Counted from the first letter of the stretch, positions 11,001-23,528 are shown. The stretch is 64,000 bases of DNA from Ecdyonurus torrentis (GCA_949318235.1 OX439131.1:18405537-18469536), one strand, 5' to 3'. Program-made: numbers and translations. The notes: generated from the letters alone by a model not told the origin.

Positions 11001-14000
11001 CCCAGAACGTCTTAGCAAGGGTGGATTTGTAGCTGGACATACCCCCTCAGGGAACCCCATTCATAGAAATCCAGCCACTCCACATCTGCTTCCTCTCTTA
11101 CCACAACTCTTAGCTCTCTGCAGGACACTTAATGCACTCTGGAGACCAGAATCTTTGGCAAAGCTTTCGGAGGGATACAAAAAGGCTCACGATATGGTGG
11201 AGGTAAGACTTGTCAGTATTTTTTTTTTAAGCACAATAAAAGTATGAAGCTTTGTTTTATGATATTAATCAGACTACTCTTTTTCTCCAGATGGTACGAA
11301 ACAATGCGCTGGGTCTTACCACAGGAGGATCAGTAGTTGAAGCACTGGAAGTTCAACGAGCACAAACACCATTAGAACGTATGCAGTTCTTCCTCAGTCT
11401 TGTACATGAGCACTGCTACCTAATTCTGGGAGCTGCAGGTCCAAGTCTTGGCCATTCTCTCTACACACTACCTGGCCTGGCTAATGAGGTGGTGAATACA
11501 TCTTTGGCTTGTCTGGACTGCATTCCTGATTACAGACTGCGTCCAATCATCAGGGTCTTTCTCAAGGCATTTGTTGGTGCTTGCCCCTCCAGTCATGAGG
11601 CAGTTATTCTACCAATTCTCACCAATCTCTGTCCATACAGTAAGTCAGCAGCATTCTAATTTTGCTTGAATCCTTATTCCTTAAACAGTAATATTGGCGT
11701 ACGTATATTTTCTGTTGATATGCATGCCATAAACAATCATGAAGTAATTTTAACCGTGTTTGTATTTACAGTATTAAATATTTCAATGTCAATATTTCCT
11801 TAATAGTGACAATAATATTTATTTTTGTTTTAGTGTTTCATCGTTTAAGTGAGAAGTGGCAATATATAGGACAACTGTATGAAGATGGCACTATGGACAA
11901 TGCAGAAAGTACTGATGCTCAGGTATTTTTAATTTCACTATAATATTATTATGTATTATTATTTAATACCATAAGAAGGTACTCAAGGAAACCTAAATTT
12001 CTACAGTGTTGTGAAGCAGTTTTGGAGGATAACTTGAACCGACTGTTGACAAGAGAATATCTTGACCTACTAAGAGCTGTACTAGTTGGTAGTGGAGGTG
12101 CTATCTGTTTACCTGACCCTGGGGATTCTATGGAGGTGTCAGCTGAATGTACTTCAACTGCTGGAGGTCGACCAGCTGCAGTAGAGATCATCAGTGATCT
12201 TGGGCTATATACTCTTCGTCATGATGTAACCTGTCAGTCAATCTCTCTGTGTATACTGAGGTGAGTTTCCATTGCAATCATTGATCAAAGCAGATTTCAC
12301 AAGCATCACATTAACTGTAGATTATTGTGTATAAAAACCGAAGGCACTTCATTACTGGTTACAGACTGTCAGTCTTCATTGTGTTAAATGAACTTACTGT
12401 TAGATTAGACTAAAGTTTATTGATAGTTTGTAGTTTTTAAATGTTAGATGGTTTATAAACTTTTACATTTACTGCTTATCCATTTTCTACAATATATGAA
12501 ATAAAAACTTATGTGTGTTAATTTTTCAGAGCTTTGTCTTGGGCTGACAATGCAGTGGCAATGAAATCTTCACAACTGGCTCTACCACTTGTTCGCCAAC
12601 TGATTGCAGAGGGCAATATGACAGAGGGAGGAGCAAACCACATCATGTGCTCTGTACTTCATGGTATTGAAGCTCAAGGAGATCAAGAAGGCAATCCCTT
12701 CAATCTCGTATTCCTTGGAGCTTCACTGTATGACATTCTGCGACCACATTTCCCTGCAGTTAAACAGGTCAGCCTTTTTTATTATTATTATTATTTTTTT
12801 TTTTTAACAGTGCAACATGTAACTATTGTCACAGTGTGAGCTATCATAACAATTGGTAAATGTAATGTCTTATTTTTACAGGTTTTAATGATGATACCAA
12901 ACTTTGACCTTCAAGAAATAGAAAAGTTAGAAGAAAAGGTATTCAATTCTACAACTAAGGGTTCAAAGAGAGACAAGCTAATTAGAGAAGCATTTAAGAA
13001 GCTAACAGCCAGGGTAAGTTTTACAATACAGTGCATAATTAATTTTGGTTCCAAAATTGCAATGATAACATAGTCATAATTTTATTATTTATTTATTAAA
13101 CACCAAGGTGTACTTATACATATTTATATACATATTTATATAGGTCTACATTTTTGCATATTGACTTAATGATAGGGTCCGAGATGGACAATGAAGTAAG
13201 TGGTACCTGGTACATAGGCCACTACATAATACACATACCAGGGTTCGGATTAAACCCGGTTTTTTTAATAAAACCGGCCGGCAGGTAAAACCGGGTTTTA
13301 TAGCCCGTTTTTTTTAATAAAACCCGGTTTTTTAAGTAAAAAAACCCGTTTTTTTTAATTTTTGCCTAATTTTCACAATAATAACATAAAAATAATAAAA
13401 TAATAAACTCGCATATTTTTTAGTCATTTGAAAAAAACAACAAAAAACCACATCAAATATCAATTTTATAGAGGTTTATTTATTCATAGTAATTATAGTA
13501 ATACAAGTAAATTAAGAATTTCGACTGTTATTATTTTTAGAGAGCGGAAAAATAGTCTTTAGACTATAATTGTCAATATTGAGACTATTGGGGGTTTTAC
13601 TTAAAATTTCCACGAATCACACGATTTCAAGCCTATAATTTATACAAAATTAAAAAAGAATATTTCGTGACTATTTTGCCTTTTTTTCGATGTTTTTCGA
13701 TATTTCTGACAAAAATAACGGAAAATTAACGTAGAACGTGACCGACTTGGACCGGAAATCGCTAAAAGTAAACCATATTTTCACAATAATTTTTTTAAAA
13801 TTATTTATTTTCAACATGTATTGTTGGAACACAATAATTTTCAAATAAAATCGAGTAAATTTAAAATATTTTTTATTTTTATTATATATATATTTTTTGT
13901 TTTAATTTAATAATATTTTTAATTTAAAAAAAGTTTCTTATTTGACTACAAATTTCCACTCATATTTGCATTTACACATTTACATGTATTGTTATCTTTA

Positions 14001-15355
14001 AGGTGGCGAATAACTTATATTTGATCGTGTTTCTTGTGTTTGACATAATTAAATTTTTAAGTACCAAAGCTTCTTTATTTTGTGTTCATACTAATTCGCC
14101 TTAAAAAAATGTTTTTGGTGGTCTCTGAAGATTTTTTTTTTGTTTATTTAGACAATGCTATTTTAGACTGATGTAATTTTTGTAGACTATAGACCTTTTT
14201 TTTTTTTTTTTTTTTTTTAGGCAATCCTAGAGACTATTAAGAAAACAGATAAATTCAGACATGTTATACTAATAAATAAAGTCACTATAATGAGCTATAT
14301 AAATTTCAAAGACTATTTTTTTACTATTTCATTATTTTTAGAGACTATTTTTCCGCTCTTTTATTAATATAGTATTTTGGCTTCTTTTGTTCTTTTTTTT
14401 CATTTTTTTTTTTTTTTTTTTTTTTTTTTGCTTTTTTTTTCTTTTAAACCGGCTTTTTTAAAAAACCGGGTTTTTTAAAAATCTTATTGCCCGGTTTTTT
14501 ATAAAAAACCGCCCGGCAAAAATCCAGGTTAAAAAACCCGGTCGAACCCTGACACATACACATTTATCATTACACTCGTGATATTCTTTAATTTGACAGA
14601 TTACATGGTGGAAACCATGCACCGCATAACGGGTAAAAACATGCCTGTCTGTACAGTTTGGGCCTTTCCACCCATTAATATTATTAATATTAAATGCAGG
14701 GGTATTATAGAAGGCCAGGCTGATATCTTCAGTTTTACTTAGTCTATCCTTAACAAATTTAATGTAATTATCTGTTTTTAACAATTTAAATTTCACTTGT
14801 AGTTCCGTTACAAATAACTCCTCCCCTGCTAGCTCGTAAACCAGCCTTGACGACGTAAATTTTGACAAGCAAAGTATCCGTTTTAAGTACCGAGACTTAA
14901 CAGATTCTAGATTTTTGAAGTCTGTTATAGACATAAATTAGTCATAATTTTAGAAATCGATTATTTGAATAACAATACAGAACTGTATCAGTGTTTAAAA
15001 TTCAAAACAATTATCCATATTACTAACCTCTCACAACTTCTATTTTTATGTTCACTTGCAACCCCCCCCCCCCCCCAACTTATTTATTAAATACTAATGA
15101 AAGTTATAACAACAACAAAATCAGTGGACATTGGCATGCATCACTTGACATTGTTTCTTTTTTTCTTTGCAGCTGGTGGGTTCTAGAGATGTAAGCAGAC
15201 GATTCCGTAAAGAAGTATGTATCAAGAATCTTCCACCTCTAATGAAGAAGCCAAAGCCATCACGACCTATTTTAGAAGATACTGAAGACAAAGATGTTGG
15301 TCTGAGCATTCTCTTCCAACAAGCAGCAGCAGCACAAACCCCTATTAGCCACTGA
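8026..15355 (+). CDS. XPO5: exportin-5 (XPO5), 12 exons
   Basis: Exons: 8026-8304, 8380-8610, 8691-8870, 8953-9105, 9566-9958, 10042-11202, 11291-11639, 11834-11922, 12007-12260, 12530-12767, 12882-13013, 15173-15355. They total 3642 nt, giving 1213 aa; human XPO5 has 1204. The importin-beta-like N-terminus carries AIVRHFGLQLMEH and VEMIKREWPQQWP, matching exportin-5. Further conserved blocks are VGFPSQNDCPASVF, FDSDEEFSAFF, the junction block VRRHA, IPDYRLRPIIRVF and the C-terminal FRKEVCIKNLPPL. The family is a HEAT-repeat karyopherin that exports pre-miRNAs and other structured small RNAs with RanGTP. Exon 6 (1161 nt) is unusually long and unsplit. Intron 11 (2.2 kb) is swollen by nested transposons. 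Exon 4 uses a weak donor, GTTATT. A second ATG immediately follows the first. Confidence 0.97.
9244..9345 (-). mobile_element. degraded copy of the 1984-2107 Tc1-like MITE
   Basis: Lying in XPO5 intron 4 in opposite orientation, this segment shares TATAGGCAACCC.CAAC, TATCTTTATGAGAAAA.GCAG and a CTGGTCAAAAGTG end with the first copy. The other terminus has decayed. Confidence 0.55.
13231..14559. mobile_element. non-autonomous hAT-type element with 8-bp target duplication
   Basis: The element (13239-14551) begins CAGGGTTCGGATTAAACCCGG and ends with an inverted form, AACCCGGTCGAACCCTG. It is flanked by identical 8-bp copies of ACACATAC (13231-13238 and 14552-14559). Eight-bp duplications and CAGGG-type ends are hAT hallmarks. 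Subterminal CCGGTTTTTT/AAACCGG units recur at both ends. It has no transposase. A second element is nested inside it (13539-14359). Confidence 0.88.
13539..14359. mobile_element. terminal-inverted-repeat element nested in the hAT element
   Basis: AGAGCGGAAAAATAGTCT at the left (from 13541) is the exact inverse of AGACTATTTTTCCGCTCT at the right. Subterminal AGACTATT units recur near both ends. The interior is AT-rich with long poly-T and no reading frame. The element at 46249-46845 shares the AGAGCG..AAAAATAG end and the GACTATT units. No target duplication could be assigned, so the superfamily is unknown. Confidence 0.7.
15062..15076 (+). repeat. poly-C run in XPO5 intron 11
   Basis: Fifteen C in a row lie about 100 bp before the last XPO5 exon. 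Confidence 0.9.
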
Positions 15356-15516
15356 ACCCAATAACCTGTTTGATGTACAATTAAAATCTATCCCCTTCAA
15401 ATAGAAAAAAGTTTTGTCAATTAACATTTCATTTAATCACTATTTATTTAATTGTAAGCAGATTTGTTTTTTCAATCTGTTCTTCAAATAGCTGTGTATT
15501 ATATTCCAAGATCATG

Positions 15517-15522
15517 AATAAA
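15517..15522 (+). terminator. candidate polyadenylation signal of XPO5
   Basis: AATAAA lies 162 bases after the XPO5 stop codon. Longer 3'UTRs using later hexamers (for example near 16139) are possible. Confidence 0.5.
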
Positions 15523-16366
15523 TTATGTGCACCTACAAAAAGTTGAGCAATTAATACTTTTTAAGTGTAAGATAATAGTTTAATTTTGTGTAGCTTGAAT
15601 GCTTGTCAATTACAATTTTTTTTATCACTTTACTTGTATATTTTAAATCTCCTTGCTTTTGTATTTTTGCTCATTATTGCATTTAATGATTTTATTTGCC
15701 ACAGTGATATTAATTATATGATGTGTATTTTGCAAAATATTAGCTTTAAAATATTAATTGAGTGCAAGCAAACAAAAAAAGTGCGCGTCTGTGATGGTAC
15801 TGTAACTGTGAATTTTTTTTTATTATGTTATTGAATTGTTTCAAATATTGTGACACAGTAAAGTAAGTAGTAGTTAATTATTACATTTTGGTGTTGGTAA
15901 TTTGTGTTATGCTGATTTTTTCAAGTTTTTCAAATAGTTCTGTACATATTTTTCTAAATTATTTAGAAAAAGATTTGGTTTATTTAGTTATAATTGAAAG
16001 TAGAGAGAGTGTAACCAGTATCTTACCATTTAGTAGAGAATTTTTTATGAGAGGCTAAAAATCTTGTTTATAAAAAAAAAAAAAAGAAAAAAAAGAAAAT
16101 AGAGTGGTTTATTAATTATTTTTATTTTACACTAATGCAATAAATGCTGAAAATTGTGATTTGTTTCTTTAATTAATTAATTTGATGGTTAATGAAATAA
16201 AATATCAACTGAATTATACTCTCCTATTGGGTAAAAATGTTTATACCCTGACTTCCACTGTAACTGCTTGTTAGCATACTACATTTGATTGTGATTATAT
16301 ATTTTACCATTTAAAAATGTGTGCTGAATTTTCAGTGTTATTCTTATGAGAAAAACTCATGCCTAT

Positions 16367-16846
16367 TAGAGGACTTGCAAAAGTAGGTTTAGTGAGAAAA
16401 TAAACAAACTCACAGCTCAACAATACTAACAAAGTGCTAGCAGACGACTTTGTGTTCCTGTCTCAATTTAACATGCTTTCTTATGGTGGAATGCAGCAGC
16501 TATAACTTGAGTTAGAATTATTTTTCAGAGCTGAAATTTTTACTGTAGCTTACTGAGCCTACAAGCTTTTGTTTTCCTGGATTTCAAGTGATTTTGTTAA
16601 AAAAATATTTTTTCACCCAATTGACTTCAGATCCAGGAAAACAAAAGCTTGTAGGCTCAGTAAGCTACAGTAAAAATTTCAGCTCTGAAAAATAATTCTA
16701 ACTCAAGGTATAGCTGCTTTATTGCCCCATAAAAAAGCGTGTTAAATGTAGACAGGAACACTAAGTCGTCTGCTAGTACTTTGTTAGTATTGTTGGGCTG
16801 TGAGTTTGTTTATTTTCTGACTAAACCTACTTTTGCAAGTCCTCTA
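16367..16846. mobile_element. large fold-back (MITE-like) element
   Basis: The left arm (16367 to about 16587) and right arm (about 16624-16846) are near-perfect inverses for roughly 220 nt with a short AT-rich loop. They begin TAGAGGACTTGCAAAAGTAG. The arms differ at scattered bases and small indels, so the copy is older than the 980 and 52.8-kb hairpins. There is no open frame and no clear target duplication. Confidence 0.8.
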
Positions 16847-17386
16847 TAAAATGTATAAATTATCAATGGAAAGAATAGGGAAACTAAGATGAAGTTTGTA
16901 GCAGACAATTATGTAGATCTAGATAACACAGTTTACACAAATATTTACATTGATTAAGATGTTTTGCGGGCAACAGCCCTCTTCTTCAGTTGCTGATAAC
17001 TCCAACTAATATGTGTAGAAGATGGCTGTCGCCTTCCAAATGTCTTAATCATTGTAATTATTTGTATTATGTGTGCCATCCAAGTCTACAGATTTCACCA
17101 TGGTAAAACTTGATTTCGCTATTCTTTCCTTTTATAATGATACAGTATGTCCCAACTGATTTATTTTCCTAATTGAATAATTAAATTATTAAATGGTTTA
17201 ATGTACTATCACAATTGTGAGTACATTTAAAAGGAACGATACAATTATATAGGCACAGCTTTTAATCTTTAGACTGATATAAATTTATTTATATTACTTT
17301 TTGTTTAGGTTTGCATCTATATCACTCATATTTATATTAGCTAGCAGCTAATATTTGAACTTAAATTCTAATTGTATTAAGGAAGT

Positions 17387-17505
17387 AGGGGAGCGTAGAT
17401 GGCGATGACAGCACGGTATATTTTGATCGGGAAATATCAGCTGTTATCCAATATGGCCGACTTTTCCAAATGGAAATTTTACTTTGCTGCCATCTACGCT
17501 CCCCT
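17387..17505. repeat. 119-bp element with 17-bp perfect inverted ends
   Basis: AGGGGAGCGTAGATGGC at 17387-17403 is inverted exactly at 17489-17505. The interior is GC-richer than its surroundings (CCAATATGGCCGAC). It resembles a very short MITE. Confidence 0.65.
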
Positions 17506-19133
17506 TCAGCCTTAAGATTTATGATTAAGGTGAAAGAAAGCTCCTTTCTCTCTTTTTTTTTTTTATGTATTATAATTTACGTATTAAGTCTGGGATCAAT
17601 CAAAGTACTCTTTTTATTTTATATTATTTCTTGTATGAAATGTAAAATGCAGTGTGTGAAATCAGCTAAAAATTGAAAAAAATTTGAAACTTTTAATAAA
17701 TAATATTATACATATTATCATATTTGAATCATAACGCAGACAAATATTAAACAATAATATTTTTATGGCGTATAAGTTTAAATACGCATTTTAAACCCTA
17801 CTGTACAATAAATTTAAAAGTATATTTTAAATGTTAAAAATAAATAATAGCTTTTTACTTGTCTGGGAACATTGAAATTAAGTACTTTTATAATTTACAT
17901 TATTGCAATCTATAAAACCTACTATATAATCTTCTTAAATTTTAGTATTATCTAAGAACTCCAAAGAAGAAAGTATTTAGTAATTACATTCATAACTGCA
18001 TTTTCCCATTACAGCGCAACTATATAAATAGACTTAACTCTTTTTCAATTATCTTGATGTGAACAATAAAATTTGCCAATCTTTTGGCAAATTAATATAC
18101 AATGTGATTATTGATGTATGTAAATTGTTGTGCTGTTGAGATTGGCTATTGCTAACTCAACATAACCAGTGTAAATGGAAAGTGTTTTTACATATTTCCC
18201 ATCATGCATAAAGTTTAGTGGATGAAACTTAAAATCCATAAAAAGAATTAACCATAGTCTTTTTCTGGGTGCATGTTTGGTGCATATGTAGATGTAACTT
18301 TTTAATGTGTCTCACAATAATACAAGGAAATACATTATCAATGTTTTCCTTTTCTCCCATTGTTACGCATGATAAAGAGTCAATAAATGTAGTTGAAACG
18401 TAACATTTTCTGATTTGCTTTTATCTACCTTTTATCGTAATGAGCTAACCAGTGTGAAGGGTTCCAGTTAATCACAAGAGGCACAAGAAATGGAGCAGGG
18501 TCCCTAATTACCTTTAGTATCATGTAGCATTGGGAAACCATATTTTCAGTGTTTATTGAGAAATCAACAGTATCAATCTGTGAAAATTTGAAATGAAAAA
18601 GAGATACACTTTTACAGTTTTAAGAAAAAAATAATTAAAATTCACCCGTAAAACAGCATTTTTTAAATAAATAATTATCTTTGATTATGTGGGGTGACAG
18701 GGACATTAAAAATAGTTATGAGCAATAAGTGTGATTATATGTATATTTGTATACAATCCCCCTGCCCCGTTCTTTTTTCTGGAACACAGGAAGGAAGAAA
18801 GAAAGAAAGTTTCTTTTTTATTGATTCCTTTTTTTTTTTTAACAATTTACTAAGTCCTTGAAATATAAAGCAGAAAAGGAGGGGGATTTGCCATAGGTAC
18901 TTACGTACAGACAAATTCACCATAAACCTATTTGATGATTTTTTAAACACGCAACAACAACAACAAAATGCAGAGGATATAGGTAAGGAAATCGTGGTAA
19001 CTGACATCTCTGCCAACAATCAAAACATTTTATATTTTAAAAGTACAGTGTAAATCAGTTGTTTAGAGGTAAAGTTAATGCATAACCCTCTGTCTGAAAA
19101 TATATTACTTCCAGTAGTTTTTATTGTGAGAAA

Positions 19134-22100
19134 ATGGCACATATTATAGACATGTTTAAAACTTTGTATGCACTTTATTGTGAAAGTAATAATTGTGATT
19201 TCTGTTTGATCTCAGAAGACAATAAAAAGTTTTTTGTGCATTCATTCGTAGTAGCTTCTAGCATTCCAAAAATAAGGTATGTACAAATATTGTCATAAAA
19301 ATGCAACTATAATAGGTATATTATATGACTGATTGAGCAAAAATATTGAACTATGATTTTCTTTTCAGAAATTTAATGTTTAATCCTGTCCGTGCAAAAC
19401 TTTTGAAGCCAGTCAAAGTTAGTGGTGTGTTTAGTCAAGAATTGAAGCTTATCATCCAGTTTGCATATCTACACAAATGCGATATGATTGAAGATCCACA
19501 TCGTGCGCTACAGTTATTCAGAGCTGCAATTTATCTTGGTGTTTCAGAACTTAAACCACGATGTGAAGAGATTCTTTTAAAGGCATTAGATGTGATAACA
19601 TCAGTGGAGTTTCTCAAGTCAGATATGGGGTAAGTGTTGCATTTAATTTTGCATGAAGAGTTGGAAATGAAATGCATAATACATCATACACAAAATACTG
19701 GTCCTCTCTCTTTCTCTTCCAGTCTTGATTTCATCTACTCGTCATTTTTAGGAATAGTACAGGTGTATTCACATGTTGGATTTTAGTGCATTCACATATT
19801 CATTTATTTGCTGTAACTTTGCACAGCATAAATGTAGTTTTGCAGCATTTTTTTAAATGGTATACGTAATTATTTTGCTGCTGAAAGTTTCAACAAATAA
19901 TTGAATATGTTACATTTTGTTAATGTGCAGAATTTTTTTTAATGTTTTTATGTTGCAAAGCAATTATGGCTTATAACCTCAAACCTGGAAAAAGCAAAAT
20001 ATCTCAAAATTGGCTCGATAACTTTTTTTAAAAAACTTTAGAGGGGTTAATTAAAAAAATATTGTGATCTGTGAGCTCCCGTTAACAGAATGTTCAAAAT
20101 TTATTTGTGATTCAAGATAATTAGAATTAAAATTTGCATATGATTATAGCATTGTGTTTTTGTTTTTTCAATTTTAAAAATCTTCGGTTCGATAACTTTT
20201 TTTTGAAACTTTCTGATGTTATAGATATTTTTATGCTCTATCGATTGCTTTGCTATATATTTCATGAATAAAATGAATAACATTGATTTTGAATTTCGCG
20301 GCAAAATAAAAATGGTTAAAAACAAATTGTGAGAAATGTATGGGTGGGAATTATCAAGAAATTATACTAGAACTTCTATTTTGTAAAAAAGATATGTATA
20401 AATATTTAACGATCTGTTTTTTGAAAAAAGGAGAATTCCAGGACTGAGGTTAACCAGTAAATTTAAGCAAAATGTATTAGTAAATAATTAAAAAAATTAA
20501 ATAAAGAGAGAAAGAGAGAGATGGGGGGGGGGGGGGGGGGGAGGCTGCTATTAAATGTTTTAATTCTCATTTTATCTACTTATAGAAAATAAGTATAATA
20601 ATATAACATAGAAATTTTCTATGTTATGTTATTATACTTATTTACTATAAGTAGATAAAATGACAATTAAAACATTTAATATAGAAATAAAATTTACAAT
20701 ACTTTATATATTTTTTTGTTAAAAAAATTATTTATTCCCACAAAATTGCATAGTTTGAAGGAGCGAATTTAAACTTTTATTTCTTGATATGGATATTTCC
20801 CACAGAGAGCAAGTTTTAATGCATGAAATGTCACATCTGCACCTACTGCGACATCTAACAACACGTCCATGTTCAGAATGGTCCATGCTGAGTGCAGAGT
20901 GTGTCATCTCATTGCTGAGAGACGAGCGTCTTCACGCTCCCTTTGAAGAGCAAGCCCTGGCCGTTGCACTGCAGTGGGTTGAGTTTAATCCCTCAGAGAG
21001 ATGTAGTATCTTACCCCATCTACTCAGGTCTCTCCGACTTGGATACTTGTCTCCACAAAACTTTAAAATGGTATATATTTAATAACTATATTTCTTTTGT
21101 TATTATTAAAAGAGGTTTCATTATTTTATCATAATTGTATGAAAGACAGACATGTTCTTTCAGAGCGTAGTGTAATCTTATAATAATCAAATTATTATGT
21201 TCTCAAATTTAAGGAAAATAATAATATACCTAAATAATGTTTAGCAAGCTTTCATTGCACATTGATTTTTTTATATTACATTTACTATATAGGCCTATAA
21301 TTATATTATTATTTTTGTATGCATCTTTTGTTATTGTAATGAAACTCTATATCCATATAATTTAAATTGTATTTGATTGATTACAAACACTGTAACCTGC
21401 TTCTCATAAAGTACTAAGTAGTTAATCACTTTTTATTTTCATTTGTTTGTAATTAATATTTCAATGCTTCTAGTTGAGAAACCATCAACTAGTACGAAGC
21501 AATCCTAATGCCTTGCTGGTGGTTGAAACGACATACCTAACAATCATAACAATATGTTCAAGCTACATAGAAAATCTCCCACTCGCTCTGTGTCCACGCT
21601 TACCCCATGCTGTTTTCCTAGGCATTGCTGGCTGGGCAGAGGAAAACAATATATGCGGCAATGTAGAATGTTATGATCATATAGCAGAAAGATGGACGAA
21701 GGTAATTTAGAATCTTGCAAAATATAAACATCATAATTTCACTGGGTAACTCGGCCTATCCACATAGGCACCAACGTTAGATCTCCCGAGCGGTCGAGTG
21801 TATTTTGGATTAGAACTCCTTGGTGACTACCTGTATGTGATTGGAGGATACCATAAGAATCATGCTCTAAGATCATGTGTACGGCTATGCCTAAGAACAT
21901 TCAGGTGGAGTTCGGCTAGGGACATGAATGAAGAGAGGTGTGTAGTTAAAATTAGCTCACTGTGGCTTGAATTATTTTAGATGATTTATTTTACCTTTCA
22001 ATCCAATACTGAGAGTTTGCAGAGTGATAAGGTTATTGAAAATTTTATTTTTAAGCAAAAAGGAATGATGTAACAATTATACATTCAAATATTTTATTGA

Positions 22101-23376
22101 CCTTTGCAACACTAGTTGGATAAATTTCTCAGACAACATTACTGAGTTACACATCTAAAAACAAAGTATGAAAATTCAAATAAATTGCAAATAATAATAA
22201 ATGTTTTAATTTTTAAAATTTTATTTGTTATAAAGTGTTTTATTATTTTTTTTTATTTGGTATTATTAAATTATAAAATTTCATATTTTTTTCAAATAGT
22301 GATAAATAAGTAAATTGTAAATTAGTTAATAATAAAGTAAAATGACTTTGCATATGTAGCAAATGCTGATAATGTGTTTCAGAGTGTTTCTTTCCACTGG
22401 AGTTTTGCAAGGTGAGATTTATGTAGTTGGCGGACGATCCAGGTTTGGAAGATCTGCCTCAGCCGAGAAGTACAACCCTGACACAAACCAGTGGGAATAC
22501 CTCCCTAATATGTCAACCAGGCGCTCAGATGCAGATGCAGCTGTTTTAAATAACAAACTATATGTTGTGGGTGGATATAACGGAACTTCATTGCTCAACT
22601 CTGTTGAAATTTTCAACCCTGTGCATGACAGATGGAGCAATGGTGTACCGCTGTCTGTGGCACGTGCTGGTCATTCCTGTATCACAGTCCAAGGACAACT
22701 TTATGTTATTGGTATGTAAGATTACAGTCCATACTGCAGCTTATGCTGAAATTTTGAATAATTTTGGTATTGTTATTTAGGTGGGTTTGATGGCAGTGAT
22801 CGCCTTGACTCTGTTGAATGTTTTGACCCAGTGACAAGCACTTGGTCCAATGTAGCCCCTATGATTGAACCTCGTAGCAACTTTGGTGTCGCTGCAATGA
22901 ACAACATGATTTTTGTTTTTGGAGGATATTCCACTGACCATATATCTAAGAACTGTGAAGTTTATGACTGTATAGAAGACTGCTGGTAAGTAGCATCCTC
23001 GTTATATTTTGACAAAAGAATAACAAGCTTGTGTGTTGCCCCCTCTCGTTTCTGTCCATTCATTTATCCTGGGACTGATTCCAGGATTTTTGAAACATTA
23101 TTTGATAATTAACTATATGTATTGTATTTTTTGTAATGTTGCAGGTATTCGATCCCAAGCCTGCCTACAAGTAGATCAGGTTTGTCGTGCTGCATGGTGG
23201 ATGACTTGAACTTCTCACTCTGGCTGTTGGGTATCAGTGTGCGGGACCAAGCTGCCTTTCTGCGAGATTCAAATCGCAAGAGGCCTTCATACCATCCCTC
23301 ACAGCAGAACACTGTCCAAGCTGACACATGGCTGGACAGAGCTGTCAAGAACTATGTGACTTCTGCCAACTCTTAA
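19134..23376 (+). CDS. KLHL10: kelch-like protein, KLHL10-like (BTB-BACK-kelch), 8 exons
   Basis: Exons: 19134-19276, 19369-19629, 20806-21070, 21474-21701, 21768-21937, 22383-22711, 22781-22985, 23145-23376. They total 1833 nt, giving 610 aa; human KLHL10 has 608. Residues 1-110 form a divergent BTB fold (NCDFCLISEDNKKFFVHSF). A BACK-like helical region (LLRDERLHAPFEEQALAVAL) follows. Six kelch blades start at RLPHAVFLGIAGW and contain VIGGY, VVGGR, VVGGY, VIGGF and VFGGY. Family members are substrate adaptors of Cullin-3 ubiquitin ligases, and KLHL10 acts in spermatids. The RLPHAVFL entry, TRRSDADA, EPRSNFGV and SGLSCCMV match KLHL10 best, but this family duplicates often, so orthology is tentative. 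The start ATG follows an in-frame TAG; an upstream coding exon is not excluded because the BTB N-terminus is short. Confidence 0.85.
20523..20541 (+). repeat. poly-G run in the KLHL10-like intron 2
   Basis: Nineteen G in a row follow a short GA tract and sit immediately before the palindromic repeat at 20551-20679. Confidence 0.9.
20551..20679. repeat. near-perfect AT-rich palindrome in the KLHL10-like intron 2
   Basis: Arms of about 62 nt beginning TTAAATGTTTTAATT meet almost without a spacer around AAATTTTCT. Few mismatches or indels are seen. It is a cruciform-type repeat or MITE with no coding content. Confidence 0.8.
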
Positions 23377-23528
23377 CACTCAAATGATTACAAGCATGCT
23401 GTTAGCGTAGATTAAATTCACAAGGAAGCAATGAGTGCATGTGTGTAATTAAATATTTAGCTTTATTAAATAATATTTTTGTTTTTATAACTCAATTTTT
23501 TGTATTTTTAATGTTTTAATTATAAAGT

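Larger units (their letters stand above)
13146..14937 (-). mobile_element. 3' end of a non-LTR (LINE) retrotransposon, interrupted by a hAT insertion
   Basis: Minus-strand sequence from about 14937 encodes a reverse-transcriptase C-terminal region with RYLKRILCLSKFTSSRLVYE. The part up to 14560 ends in a His/Cys-rich stretch. If the hAT element and one copy of its 8-bp duplication (13239-14559) are ignored, the frame continues without a break through CVCVLC, RYHLLHCP and LSLSQYAKM to a TAG at 13146-13148. That His/Cys arrangement is typical of LINE ORF2 C-termini. Sequence upstream of 14937 has lost the frame, so the copy is 5'-truncated and dead. It sits antisense in XPO5 intron 11. Confidence 0.8.
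15356..19133. other. XPO5 3'UTR and XPO5-KLHL10 intergenic region
   Basis: An AATAAA at 15517-15522 could end XPO5 mRNA, with further AT-rich signals to about 16.1 kb. The rest holds a large fold-back element (16367-16846) and a short inverted repeat (17387-17505). A repeat-like segment lies around 16960-17050 (GGGCAACAGCCCTCTTCTTC). No coding exon is seen. Confidence 0.5.

Noticed and set aside
14458..14560. C-terminal part of the minus-strand LINE frame running into AT-rich sequence
   Set aside because: These codons lie inside the hAT element. The true LINE frame resumes at 13230 on the other side of the insertion.
16955..17050. GGGCAACAGCCCTCTTCTTCAG segment as a Penelope-like or hammerhead remnant
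   Set aside because: The catalytic core is absent and no terminus can be defined. It is only repeat-like.
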